Source of the DNA: Cytobacillus massiliigabonensis
Lineage (GTDB): Bacteria > Bacillota > Bacilli > Bacillales > Cytobacillaceae
Length of the DNA: 50,501 bases
Assembly (NCBI RefSeq): GCF_900199725.1
Contig: NZ_LT904903.1
Span: 605,344-655,844, forward strand
Direction of reading: 5' to 3'
The notes under the pieces were generated by a model. That model was not told the DNA's origin. It did not search any database and saw nothing but the letters and a program-made list of their open reading frames with translations. A program made the position numbers and the translations under genes. This document shows positions 9,012 to 17,159 of the stretch, one piece after another; position 1 is the stretch's first letter, and every line of letters begins with the position of its first letter.

Positions 9012-10076
9012 GTGAGTATTTTGAAAATCAATGACTTAGAAAGACATGAGGAGCATACCTTAGTTTTTCCTGTCTTTAGTTTAGAAGTTTCGGAGCATGA
9101 GGTGGTAGCTATTCATTCGAGCACGAATGTGCGGACCGTATTAGTTAAGCTATTTTTAGGAGAGCTTCCTGTTTCAAGTGGGGAATTAAGCATTAATGGG
9201 CAAGAATTCACGAAATCAAAAGAAGCTTACTTCAATCAAGTTGGCATGTATCTTTTAGATGATGGGTTATACGAGAGATTGAGTGTAAAGGATCATTTTT
9301 CCTTTTTTAAAAAGTTATATGGCTCGGCGATTTCTATGGATGAGGCGTTACGTATGACTCAGCTTGAGCCTAAACGGAATATTCGTCTTAGCAGGCTAAC
9401 GGCTTCCGAAAAAAGGAGAGTGCATTTTGGACGCTTGCTTTTTCAGAATCCAGCCCTGTTTATATTTGAAGAACCGGACCAGAATGCCGATTTGGAAACG
9501 AAACGGGTATTTTTGAAGGTTGTAAGAAGACTGAGTGAAAAAGGCAAGGGTGTGATTGTACTAACAAGTAACATGGAAAGTGCACTAGCAGTAACAGATA
9601 AGGTCTTCCGCTTAAATGAAACAGGATTGCATGTGCTGGATGTCGTTTCTGACGAAGAGACAACAGATGAATTACCAAGTGAAGAACTTAAATCTGAGGA
9701 TCAAAAAATTGAAGAGGAAATAATGATCCAGCCTGTTCGCTTTGAAAAGATTCCTACAAAGGTGAATGACAAAATCGTTTTATTTGATCCGCCAGAAATA
9801 GATTACATAGAAAGCAATGATGGGCAGTCCAATATTTATATTAAAGGAGATATGTATCCAAGTGTATTTACAATGACGGAGCTTGAAAACCGTCTGCATC
9901 CATATGGGTTCTTTAGATGTCACCGTTCTTACATTGTTAATCTGCAAAAGGTTCGTGAGGTAGTCACTTGGACGAGAAATAGCTTTACCTTAGTATTAGG
10001 AGATGCGAAAAAGTCATCTATCCCGTTATCAAAGACGAAAATGGCAGAATTAAAGGGCATGCTAGGACTAAAATAG
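9012..10076 (+). CDS. Degenerate ABC-ATPase fused to a LytTR DNA-binding domain (putative regulator)
   Basis: About 354 residues in two parts. Residues 1-205 align by eye with an ABC ATPase but the key loops are altered: the Walker A position reads IHSSTNVRTVL (no GxGK[ST]), the signature is LTASEKRRV instead of LSGGQ, and only the Walker-B-like ALFIFEEPD is partly kept. After an acidic linker, residues ~250-354 are a LytTR domain (YIESNDGQSNIYI, FFRCHRSYIVNLQKV, IPLSKTKM). It is probably a non-catalytic sensor joined to a DNA-binding module. The GTG at 9012 has AGGTG six bases upstream and is preferred to GTG 9003. An ABC ATPase/permease operon follows, and three 21-bp-spaced repeats start just after the stop. 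Control of that operon is inferred. Confidence 0.8.
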   Translation: MSILKINDLERHEEHTLVFPVFSLEVSEHEVVAIHSSTNVRTVLVKLFLGELPVSSGELSINGQEFTKSKEAYFNQVGMYLLDDGLYERLSVKDHFSFFKKLYGSAISMDEALRMTQLEPKRNIRLSRLTASEKRRVHFGRLLFQNPALFIFEEPDQNADLETKRVFLKVVRRLSEKGKGVIVLTSNMESALAVTDKVFRLNETGLHVLDVVSDEETTDELPSEELKSEDQKIEEEIMIQPVRFEKIPTKVNDKIVLFDPPEIDYIESNDGQSNIYIKGDMYPSVFTMTELENRLHPYGFFRCHRSYIVNLQKVREVVTWTRNSFTLVLGDAKKSSIPLSKTKMAELKGMLGLK

Positions 10077-10128
10077 TGCTCCATTCCAAGTAAATAATGC
10101 TCCATTCACTCTGATATATGCTCTTTTC
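10077..10128 (+). promoter_or_regulatory. Three direct repeats 21 bp apart (candidate LytTR operator)
   Basis: TGCTCCATTC at 10077-10086, the same ten bases at 10098-10107, and TGCTCTTTTC at 10119-10128. The starts are exactly 21 bp apart, so the copies lie on one face of the helix. LytTR regulators such as AgrA bind ~9-bp direct repeats about 12 bp apart, which matches this geometry, although the bases differ from the AgrA consensus. Confidence 0.55.
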
Positions 10129-10252
10129 ATCCAAATAATAGTGCATGGCAAGGATTTGTTTCATAAGATTAGGTCATACGAAAGCGAAAGGCGCCTAACA
10201 GTGCCGATGCTAACATGATAACTAACAAATCAAATATGCCAGGAGGATGAAA

Positions 10253-11101
10253 ATGGAGAACATTATAGAAGTAACTGGATTAGCGAAAATGTTTGCCAAC
10301 CAAACAGCATTAAAGGATGTTTCATTTAAAGTAAGAAAGGGAGAGACATTTGGATTTTTAGGTCCAAGCGGATCTGGTAAAACAACAACGATAAAAATCT
10401 TAACCGCACAATTAGCCCAAACAGATGGAGATGCATACGTATTCGGTGTGCCAGCTTCAAAGCTAAAGGAAGCTCGTTATCGCAAAAAAATAGGCGTGTT
10501 GACAGATAATAGCGGACTTTATACTCGACTTACCATTCATGATAATTTAAAGCTATACTGTGATCTCTATGATGTCCCACATGCTCGAATAGATGAAGTT
10601 CTTGAAATGGTGAATTTAAAGGATGCCAAGAAAAAGGCAGTTTCTAAGCTTTCAAAAGGGATGCTGCAGCGAGTTACATTAGCAAGAGCATTTTTACACA
10701 AGCCTGAGCTGCTATTCTTGGACGAACCAACATCTGCACTTGATCCAGTCAATACAAAGCATATATATAGAGGGCTGGAGAATTTAAAAGAGCAAGGAAC
10801 AACGATATTTTTGACGACACATGATATGAATGAAGCAGAAACACTTTGTGACCGTGTAGCCTTTTTAAATGAAGGTATGATTCAGTTGCTTGATTCGCCA
10901 AAAGCTTTAAGACAAAAATTTGCGGACCATACATTAACGGTCGAGCTAGCAGATGGCAGTAAAGAGATTATTGATCGCGGTCCAGAAGGTGCACAAGCGA
11001 TGTACAATTATATGTCGGAAAATAAAGTGGTTTCAATCTATTCAAACGAACCTACACTAGGTGATATTTTTGTAGAGGTAACAGGGAGGAAATTATCATG
11101 A
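10253..11101 (+). CDS. ABC transporter ATP-binding protein
   Basis: Cytosolic ATPase of an ABC-2 type exporter, 282 residues. It has an intact Walker A (GPSGSGKTTT), a variant signature LSKGMLQRV, Walker B LLFLDEPTSALDP and the switch His in LTTHD. The last ~70 residues form an accessory domain as in bacitracin/lantibiotic-type exporters. AGGAGG at 10241-10246 touches an ATG at 10247, so ATG 10253 (six bases away) is the likely start. It overlaps the permease start by four bases (ATGA). Substrate unknown. Linkage to the LytTR-type regulator suggests inducible export or self-protection. Confidence 0.9.
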   Translation: MENIIEVTGLAKMFANQTALKDVSFKVRKGETFGFLGPSGSGKTTTIKILTAQLAQTDGDAYVFGVPASKLKEARYRKKIGVLTDNSGLYTRLTIHDNLKLYCDLYDVPHARIDEVLEMVNLKDAKKKAVSKLSKGMLQRVTLARAFLHKPELLFLDEPTSALDPVNTKHIYRGLENLKEQGTTIFLTTHDMNEAETLCDRVAFLNEGMIQLLDSPKALRQKFADHTLTVELADGSKEIIDRGPEGAQAMYNYMSENKVVSIYSNEPTLGDIFVEVTGRKLS

Positions 11102-11805
11102 CATTTTCTATCAAACGTTCAATAGCGATTCTTCAAAAAGACTATAAAGATGTTTCAAAAAATTTATTTGTGGGCTCGTCAGTTTTCATGCCGTTAGTAT
11201 TGGCTGCACTTTACGGTCGAATGGGTGTTGAAACGATAAATGAGCATTATCTCGTTTTCAATATGACTTTTTGTTTAGTTGCTGCTTACGTACAGTGCTC
11301 GCTTATTGCAGAAGAAAAAGAAAAAAATACATTACGCGGATTGATGCTTTCACCAGCAAGTACGCTTGAAATCCTAGCAGGGAAAAGTCTATTAAGCTTT
11401 ATTGGCACTATCCTAGTTATCGCTTTTGCTGCATTTTTAACAGAGTATAAACCAGACAACATGCTTGTCGTTTCTATAGCTATTGCACTTTCTGCTATCT
11501 TTTATATCGGTCTAGGCACGGTGCTTGGTCTAGTGACAAAATCGGTAATGGAAGCGTCTGTTGTTATATTGCCGTTCATGGGAATCTTCTCATTTGGTTC
11601 GATGCTAACTGTCTTTGCAGATAAGTACCCAATTCTTAAGGCAGCTGAGTATATGCCAAATACACAGCTAATTAATTTAGCAAATGAAGTTCAAAATGGT
11701 GCTGGTTTAGCAGATGTTTGGTTTAATTTAGCTGTTATTCTTGCATGGATAGCTGTGATATATGTAATTGTAGTTGTTGTTTATCGTAAACGGATGATGG
11801 ATTAA
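11098..11805 (+). CDS. ABC-2 type transporter permease
   Basis: 235-residue integral membrane protein with about six hydrophobic segments and the conserved ABC-2 block EEKEKNTLRGLMLSPAS, in which the coupling helix touches the ATPase. It overlaps the ATPase gene by four bases, so the two are translationally coupled and form a homodimeric or two-component exporter. It ends before a weak terminator at 11910-11934. Confidence 0.9.
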   Translation: MTFSIKRSIAILQKDYKDVSKNLFVGSSVFMPLVLAALYGRMGVETINEHYLVFNMTFCLVAAYVQCSLIAEEKEKNTLRGLMLSPASTLEILAGKSLLSFIGTILVIAFAAFLTEYKPDNMLVVSIAIALSAIFYIGLGTVLGLVTKSVMEASVVILPFMGIFSFGSMLTVFADKYPILKAAEYMPNTQLINLANEVQNGAGLADVWFNLAVILAWIAVIYVIVVVVYRKRMMD

Positions 11806-11909
11806 TTCGATTGCATAAGCAACCAGCAGCCTACACATGTATTAGCTATTACATACAGAGGCTAGATCAGTAAGTCGGATAACAATTTAATTTAGAATAG
11901 GTAAATTTG

Positions 11910-11934
11910 GCTGATGGATCTTCCATCGGCTTTT
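11910..11934 (+). terminator. Terminator after the LytTR-linked ABC operon
   Basis: GCTGATGGA (11910-11918) pairs with TCCATCGGC (11922-11930) through one G-T wobble, then TTTT. The T-run is short. The rest of the 295-bp gap to the next gene shows nothing I can name. Confidence 0.6.
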
Positions 11935-12100
11935 CTGCATATTTTTTGCATTTTACAAAACATCCCTTTATTTCCCAAGAAAGGACAGCTCTTTTCGACA
12001 AAATTCTCTACAGTCTTCAAGCCAAGAATCATGCTTCACATTAACAAATGGAATATGTAATAATAAGGAAGAAATACATATAAGAAATGGAGGGCTATTT

Positions 12101-12655
12101 ATGAATTTAAATCAATGGTTTGAAAAGGGATTGACAGCTGATCAATATATTTCAGGAATGAGTGTAAATCAAACTGGGATGAAACAGATTTCTGAACAAT
12201 TTTCCTTATCGGCTGAAGAAAAGGAAAGGCTGGCTCCTCTTAAAGGAAAGGGATTAAAGGTCATCGCTTTATCTGAGGATTGGTGCGGAGATGCGCTTTT
12301 AAATAATCCCATTCTGTTAAAAATTGCAGATGAAATTGAAATGGATGTGCGCTTTTTATTAAGAGATCAAAATCTAGAATTGATGGATCAATATTTAACA
12401 AATGGAACATCACGTGCGATTCCAATCTATATTTTTATCAATAAGGATGGAGAAGAACAGGCTGTATGGGGACCGCGAGCGAAGCAGCTTCAAGACCTTG
12501 TTGATCAAGAGCGGAGTAAGCTCCCTGCACAGGAGGATCCTGATTTTACTGATAAACAAAAGGCGATGTACAAAGCTTTAGTAAAATCTTATCAGGTTGA
12601 TGAAAACTTGTGGCATGCAGTAGCAAATAGTATTTGCGATAAATTAGTTGGCTAA
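12101..12655 (+). CDS. Thioredoxin-fold family protein with a single active-site Cys
   Basis: 184-residue cytosolic protein resembling the Thioredoxin_9 group. A helical N-terminal region is followed by a beta-strand and the segment ALSEDWCGDALLNNPIL, where the usual CxxC appears as CGDA, so only the first Cys remains. A cis-Pro-like AIPIYIFI follows. With one Cys it could act as a monothiol reductant or in a non-redox role. The ATG at 12101 has GGAGGG upstream. The flavoprotein gene follows after 22 bases and may be co-transcribed. Confidence 0.75.
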   Translation: MNLNQWFEKGLTADQYISGMSVNQTGMKQISEQFSLSAEEKERLAPLKGKGLKVIALSEDWCGDALLNNPILLKIADEIEMDVRFLLRDQNLELMDQYLTNGTSRAIPIYIFINKDGEEQAVWGPRAKQLQDLVDQERSKLPAQEDPDFTDKQKAMYKALVKSYQVDENLWHAVANSICDKLVG

Positions 12656-12677
12656 ATCATTGTGGGGTGTATAATCA

Positions 12678-13730
12678 TTGATCTGGCAGCGAAATAAATT
12701 AACGGAAATGCTTAATATTACCTACCCCATATTTCAAGCACCGATGGCAGGTGGAATCACAACACCTGAATTAATAAGTGAAACATCAAATTGCGGCGGA
12801 CTTGGGAATCTTGGGGCAGGTTATATGGACCCTAAGGAGATTAAAGAAGCAATCAAACAGATTAGAAGCTTAACAGATAAGCCCTTCGGCGTGAATTTAT
12901 TCATTCCAAATGTGAGGGAAGTTCACTTCGATGAAAAAGAATTAACAGCGATGACAGTTCTATTAAATCAATATGGACAAGAATTAGGAATAGAAGTGCC
13001 GGTTAGCAATCAAGTGAATAACTACAAAGCTCTATATGAGAATCAATTAGAGGAAGTTCTCAGGGAAAGGGTGCCAGTTGCGAGCTTTACTTTTGGAATT
13101 CCAGATAGAGAGGTCATGACAGAGCTTAGAAAGAATGGAACAGTTATTATAGGAACAGCCACAAATGTAAAGGAAGCATTGGAGCTTGAAGTGAGCGGTG
13201 TAGATATTATTGTGGCGCAAGGGAGTGAAGCTGGAGGCCATCGTGGAACCTTTCATGAGGAGGCTAGCGGATTGGTCGGTTCAATGGCGCTCATTCCTCA
13301 AGTAGCTGATGCTGTCTACACACCTATCGTCGCAGCGGGCGGCATTATGGACACACGAGGAATTGCTGCCGCAATGGCTCTGGGAGCAACAGGCGTACAG
13401 CTCGGTACAGCTTTTCTAACATGCAAAGAAAGTGGAGCAGCAGAGATCTATAAGAAAACACTCTTGAATAGCACGGAAGAACAAACAACCTTTACAAAGG
13501 CATTTTCAGGAAAACTTGCTCGAGGAATAGGCAATCGTTTTATTCATGAGATGGCTGAACAAACAAGTTTGCCATTTCCGCTTCAAAATGATCTGACAGC
13601 CTCCATTAGAAAGAAGGCTGCCATGCTGAAACAGCCAGATTTCATGTCTCTATGGGCTGGGCAAGGTGTAAGAATGGTGAAGGAAACAACAGTCAAACAA
13701 TTGATGAGGGAACTTATAGAAGGAAAATGA
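12678..13730 (+). CDS. Nitronate monooxygenase-like FMN oxidoreductase
   Basis: 350-residue TIM-barrel flavoprotein of the 2-nitropropane dioxygenase / FabK superfamily. The N-terminus YPIFQAPMAGGITTPEL, the phosphate loop GGIMDTRGIAAAMALGATGVQLGTAFL and the catalytic-His motif GSEAGGHRG (about H188) are present. This supports FMN-dependent oxidation of nitronates; FabK-type enoyl-ACP reductase is less likely because the AGGHRG form is typical of nitronate monooxygenases. The TTG at 12678 is preceded by GGGGTG. Confidence 0.85.
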   Translation: MIWQRNKLTEMLNITYPIFQAPMAGGITTPELISETSNCGGLGNLGAGYMDPKEIKEAIKQIRSLTDKPFGVNLFIPNVREVHFDEKELTAMTVLLNQYGQELGIEVPVSNQVNNYKALYENQLEEVLRERVPVASFTFGIPDREVMTELRKNGTVIIGTATNVKEALELEVSGVDIIVAQGSEAGGHRGTFHEEASGLVGSMALIPQVADAVYTPIVAAGGIMDTRGIAAAMALGATGVQLGTAFLTCKESGAAEIYKKTLLNSTEEQTTFTKAFSGKLARGIGNRFIHEMAEQTSLPFPLQNDLTASIRKKAAMLKQPDFMSLWAGQGVRMVKETTVKQLMRELIEGK

Positions 13731-13841
13731 AAACGGAGCAGCCGTTTTTGCTAAAGGAAATTTAGATCACATAAAGAAATAGATGAAATATCATAAAAAT
13801 TAACAGACCAAATCAATAGGTGATTTGGTCTGTTAATTTTT
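13730..13841 (+). terminator. Two terminators in tandem after the flavoprotein gene
   Basis: First: AAACGG (13731-13736) with CCGTTT (13742-13747) and following Ts, directly after the stop. Second, stronger: an arm within 13798-13815 (core ACAGACCAAATCA) pairs with 13821-13838 around a short loop, with TTTTT after it and AAAAA before it, so it could work on both strands. Confidence 0.8.
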
Positions 13842-14054
13842 ATACTAATGGTTTTCGTCCTTTAACATAATAATTGCAATAGCATAGCCTAACATTACTA
13901 TCAATCCGAAAAATAATAGATGATTTCAGGTGTGAAGTAATTCTTTTTTTATAAACTTAAGATTTTCTTAAGAAATATATTAAGTATTTCTTATATTTTG
14001 ATCTGTATATTGAAAATAGAAAATGTTTCTTTAACAATTGGAGGGGAATTGATT
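13842..14054 (+). other. Intergenic leader of the two-component cassette
   Basis: No gene in the 324-bp gap between 13731 and 14054. Besides the terminators it contains the four-repeat operator (13957-13996), a -10 hexamer (14006-14011) and a strong binding site (GGAGGGG) before ATG 14055. Confidence 0.6.
13957..14011 (+). promoter_or_regulatory. Four-repeat operator and promoter of the hydrolase/response-regulator genes
   Basis: TTAAGA at 13957, TTAAGA at 13968, TTAAGT at 13980 and TTATAT at 13991 are spaced 11, 12 and 11 bp. A TATATT -10 hexamer begins at 14006, 15 bp after the fourth repeat starts. The same arrangement occurs at 15367-15421. This is the geometry of OmpR/PhoB-family activators covering the -35 region; the response regulator encoded at 14678 is the likely ligand. 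Confidence 0.7.
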
Positions 14055-14633
14055 ATGACAGTAAATAAGGGATATATTCTATTAACAGATACTGGTTCAT
14101 TACTAACAAAATTCATAAAGCTATATACGAAAAAACCATATAATCATGCTTCTATTGCTTTTGATTCTAAACTATTAGACGTTTATAGTTTTGGCAGGAA
14201 ATCTGCTAGGAACCCCTTTATCGGCGGATTTGTAAAAGAAGATATGAAGTCGTACTTGTTTGATAAAGCAAATTGTGTAATCTACTCTTTTGAAGTAACC
14301 GAGATTCAATTTGAAATGATGAAAAGGTATATACAAGATATTGATGCACAAAAGCAAAAGTATCGCTACAACTTTTTAGGACTTTTCGGTTTTATATTAA
14401 ATAAGCCCATTAAAAGAAAAAAGGCATTCTTCTGTTCCCAGTTTGTTGCATCTGTTCTAAAGGAAGGGAACATTATTGCTTTTGAAAAACCACTATCCCT
14501 GATTGCACCAAATGACTTCCAGCAAATTTCTAACTTTCAATTGGTGTATCAAGGAAAACTAAATGATTATACTAATAAAAATGTTCGTGAAAAGGATCGT
14601 TTTCTTTACCAACTTCGTACTATTGGTGCGTAA
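14055..14633 (+). CDS. YiiX/YebB-like permuted papain-fold hydrolase
   Basis: 192 residues. The N-terminal GYILLTDTGSLLTKFIKLYT, then YNHASIAF with a candidate catalytic His (H31), and KKAFFCSQFVASVL with a candidate nucleophile Cys (C127), give the His-before-Cys order of the permuted NlpC/P60 (YiiX, peptidase C92-like) families. Likely activity is an amidase, thioesterase or peptidase on lipid or cell-wall-linked substrates; no signal peptide is visible. The ATG at 14055 follows GGAGGGG. It heads the two-component cassette and shares its operator. Confidence 0.75.
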   Translation: MTVNKGYILLTDTGSLLTKFIKLYTKKPYNHASIAFDSKLLDVYSFGRKSARNPFIGGFVKEDMKSYLFDKANCVIYSFEVTEIQFEMMKRYIQDIDAQKQKYRYNFLGLFGFILNKPIKRKKAFFCSQFVASVLKEGNIIAFEKPLSLIAPNDFQQISNFQLVYQGKLNDYTNKNVREKDRFLYQLRTIGA

Positions 14634-14677
14634 CATAATTATTTTTATTTGAAGTAAAGAAGAAAAGGAGAATATTC

Positions 14678-15370
14678 GTGGAACAGCAAATAGACATTTT
14701 AGTCGTTGAAGATGATAATGATATAAATCAATTGCTATGCAGAATAATTAAAAAAAGTAATTATTCCCCACAGCCTGCCTATTCCGGAACGGAAGCACTG
14801 ATTTATTTAGAAAAACAGAAGTGGGATTTAATTCTGCTTGATTTAATGCTTCCAGGTTTGACAGGGGAAGAGATTCTTGCAAAAGTCACCTCGAAAGGCT
14901 CTGCTCCAGTCATTATTATTTCCGCTAAAAATGAACAGCAGACAAAAGTTGATAGTTTACGAACTGGAGCAGATGATTTTATTTCAAAGCCCTTTGATGT
15001 GGAAGAAGTATCGGCACGTATTGATTCACTGTTAAGAAGATACAGACTAAGCAAGGAAACTCCTATGAGAGAACAGCTAACCCATAAGGATATTCAAATG
15101 GATGTAGAAGCGAAAGCAGTTGTTGTAAATGGTACAAAGCTCACATTGACCGCCCGTGAGCATGCAATATTAGCCATTCTCATGTCATCCCCCAAAAAAA
15201 TCTTCTCAAAATCAAATCTATTTGCAGCTGTATGGAATGAACCTTTCCTCGGTGATGACAATACAGTGAATGTTCACATGAGTAATTTAAGGAACAAACT
15301 CAGCAAGGCAAATCCAAATGAAGAATATATAGAAACCATATGGGGTATGGGTTATCGCCTTAAATCTTAA
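14678..15370 (+). CDS. OmpR-family response regulator
   Basis: 230 residues: a receiver domain (ILVVEDDND acidic pocket, phosphoacceptor D55 in LILLDLML, ISKPFD Lys) and a C-terminal winged helix (LTAREHAILAIL, DDNTVNVHMSNLRNKL, IWGMGYRLKS). Start GTG 14678, with AAAGGAG seven bases upstream. The histidine kinase is three genes downstream, an order seen in lantibiotic/bacitracin-response cassettes. Its own stop overlaps the operator for the next genes, so autoregulation is likely. Confidence 0.93.
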   Translation: MEQQIDILVVEDDNDINQLLCRIIKKSNYSPQPAYSGTEALIYLEKQKWDLILLDLMLPGLTGEEILAKVTSKGSAPVIIISAKNEQQTKVDSLRTGADDFISKPFDVEEVSARIDSLLRRYRLSKETPMREQLTHKDIQMDVEAKAVVVNGTKLTLTAREHAILAILMSSPKKIFSKSNLFAAVWNEPFLGDDNTVNVHMSNLRNKLSKANPNEEYIETIWGMGYRLKS

Positions 15371-15421
15371 GGTTTTCTTAAGGTTCGACTTAAGGTTTTC
15401 TTACAATTTAACTCCTATACT
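15367..15421 (+). promoter_or_regulatory. Four-repeat operator and promoter of the ABC/kinase genes
   Basis: TTAAGG at 15367, 15378 and 15390 and TTACAA at 15401 are spaced 11, 12 and 11 bp. The -10 TATACT starts at 15416, 15 bp after the fourth repeat. It matches 13957-14011 in spacing and sequence. It begins at the last codons of the response-regulator gene. Confidence 0.75.
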
Positions 15422-15448
15422 AAATGAAGAGCAAAGGAGGATAAAAAT

Positions 15449-16381
15449 GTGAGTGAATACATTTTAAGAACCAATAAACTTTCAAAAAGATATAAAAATG
15501 ATTTTGCTATTGAAAATATTAACGTCACGATCAAAAAAGGTGAAATTTATGGTTTCATTGGTCAGAATGGGGCAGGTAAATCAACATTGTTACGGTTAGT
15601 AACAGGGCTTACCTTCCCAACAAGCGGATCAATCGAACTATTTGGAAACGATAACCCCCAAGAGTTAACAGATGTACAGAAAAGAATGGGGGCAATCATA
15701 GAAACCCCTGCACTATTTCTCAATATGACTCCCCATGAAAATTTGGAAGTTCATCGATTGCAAATAGGGATTCCTGGTAAAGACTGTATCGATAAAACAC
15801 TTGAGCTTGTAGGTCTTACGGATACAGGAAAGAAAAAAGTGAAAAACTTCTCACTTGGTATGAAGCAAAGACTCGGACTAGCTATTGCCTTATTGAGTGA
15901 CCCAGAGTTCATCATTCTAGATGAGCCAACAAATGGTTTGGATCCAATAGGAATCGCCTGGTTGAGGAAATTAATAAAAAAATTAAATCGTGAAAAAGGA
16001 CTTACCGTTTTAATATCAAGCCATATATTAAGTGAACTCCATCAACTCGCAACTAAATTTGGCATCATCCACAAAGGGAATCTGCTAGAAGAACTCTCGT
16101 CAAATGAGCTGGATGGAAAATGCAGACAACATTTGCGAATCAAAGTGGATGAGCCAGCTAGAGGAGCAACTGTACTTGAAAAAAAACTATTCACTGCCGA
16201 TTTTGAGGTTATGCAAGATGGAATGATTAAACTTTACAGTAATGTAGATGATGTGAGAAAAGTTTCACGAGCACTAACAAACAATGGCCTTGTGATTGAA
16301 CATCTCTCACAAACGGGTGATAGCCTCGAAAGTTACTTTTCAAAGCTTTTAAAAGGTGTAGAGCATGACGAATTTAATTAA
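15449..16381 (+). CDS. ABC transporter ATP-binding protein (bacitracin/lantibiotic-export type)
   Basis: 310-residue ATPase: Walker A GQNGAGKST, signature FSLGMKQRLG, Walker B FIILDEPTNGLDP, switch His in ISSHIL, and a ~90-residue C-terminal accessory domain as in BcrA/LanF-type proteins. Start GTG 15449 with AAAGGAGG upstream. It overlaps the permease by 17 bases. It probably powers removal or sensing of a cell-envelope-active peptide; the substrate is not readable from sequence. Confidence 0.9.
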   Translation: MSEYILRTNKLSKRYKNDFAIENINVTIKKGEIYGFIGQNGAGKSTLLRLVTGLTFPTSGSIELFGNDNPQELTDVQKRMGAIIETPALFLNMTPHENLEVHRLQIGIPGKDCIDKTLELVGLTDTGKKKVKNFSLGMKQRLGLAIALLSDPEFIILDEPTNGLDPIGIAWLRKLIKKLNREKGLTVLISSHILSELHQLATKFGIIHKGNLLEELSSNELDGKCRQHLRIKVDEPARGATVLEKKLFTADFEVMQDGMIKLYSNVDDVRKVSRALTNNGLVIEHLSQTGDSLESYFSKLLKGVEHDEFN

Positions 16382-17132
16382 GGCAGAAATATATAAATTA
16401 TCACGGAATAAAACATTTTGTGTATTAATTGTAAGCGTTATAGGTTTAAGTACATTGTTACATTGCCTAATTTTAATGGACTGGTGGCTATTATCAGGCA
16501 CTGAGTTTGATAAGGCTGGGTTAAGCGAATTCAATGCTTTATCACCATTTACAATCCCATTATTCTTTAACTTAATAGTCAGTACGTTGGCTGGTTTTTA
16601 TATCTCGACTGAGTTTTCACATAGTGGTGTAATCAAAAATCAAATGCTGAGCGGTAATAAAAGAAAGAATATTTTTATGGCAAAGTTTCTTGTTTTTACA
16701 CTTGGAGCTTTCATTGTTACGATCCTGATTCCGTTAGTAACTGCTATTATTATCGCCATTTTATTTGGACAAGGGGAGATATTAAACCTTACTAATCTAA
16801 TATATATAGGAAGAGCATATGGTTTATTTGCTCTGCAATTTTTGAGTTTTACAGCGATCGTAGTATTGATTGCTATTACAACAGAAGATAGCGGGAAAAC
16901 GATAATTTTTACTCTTTTACTAACCATTGTCATGTTTGCAGTCGAAAAACTAATTACTGCGCCTTTTATCAACATGCTGTATGAGAATACGTTCTTTTAC
17001 CAATTTAGTGCAGTATTCAAACATACGATGACAAGTGGTGATATCATAAAATCTATTTTCATTGGGGTCGTATCATTGATTATTATCCTTTTATGTGGAG
17101 TGTTTATGATCAATCGGAAAGAAATCAAATAA
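16365..17132 (+). CDS. ABC-2 permease (lantibiotic-immunity type)
   Basis: 255-residue protein with about six membrane segments. The first 50 residues (AEIYKLSRNKTFCVLIVSVIG) have the form of BcrB/LanG-type permeases: a short N-terminal cytosolic amphipathic stretch then a helix. It overlaps the end of the ATPase gene, so it is translationally coupled. Partner of the preceding ATPase. Confidence 0.85.
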   Translation: MTNLIKAEIYKLSRNKTFCVLIVSVIGLSTLLHCLILMDWWLLSGTEFDKAGLSEFNALSPFTIPLFFNLIVSTLAGFYISTEFSHSGVIKNQMLSGNKRKNIFMAKFLVFTLGAFIVTILIPLVTAIIIAILFGQGEILNLTNLIYIGRAYGLFALQFLSFTAIVVLIAITTEDSGKTIIFTLLLTIVMFAVEKLITAPFINMLYENTFFYQFSAVFKHTMTSGDIIKSIFIGVVSLIIILLCGVFMINRKEIK

Positions 17133-17159
17133 TTTTTAAGTTAGTAGGTGAGAGCATTG

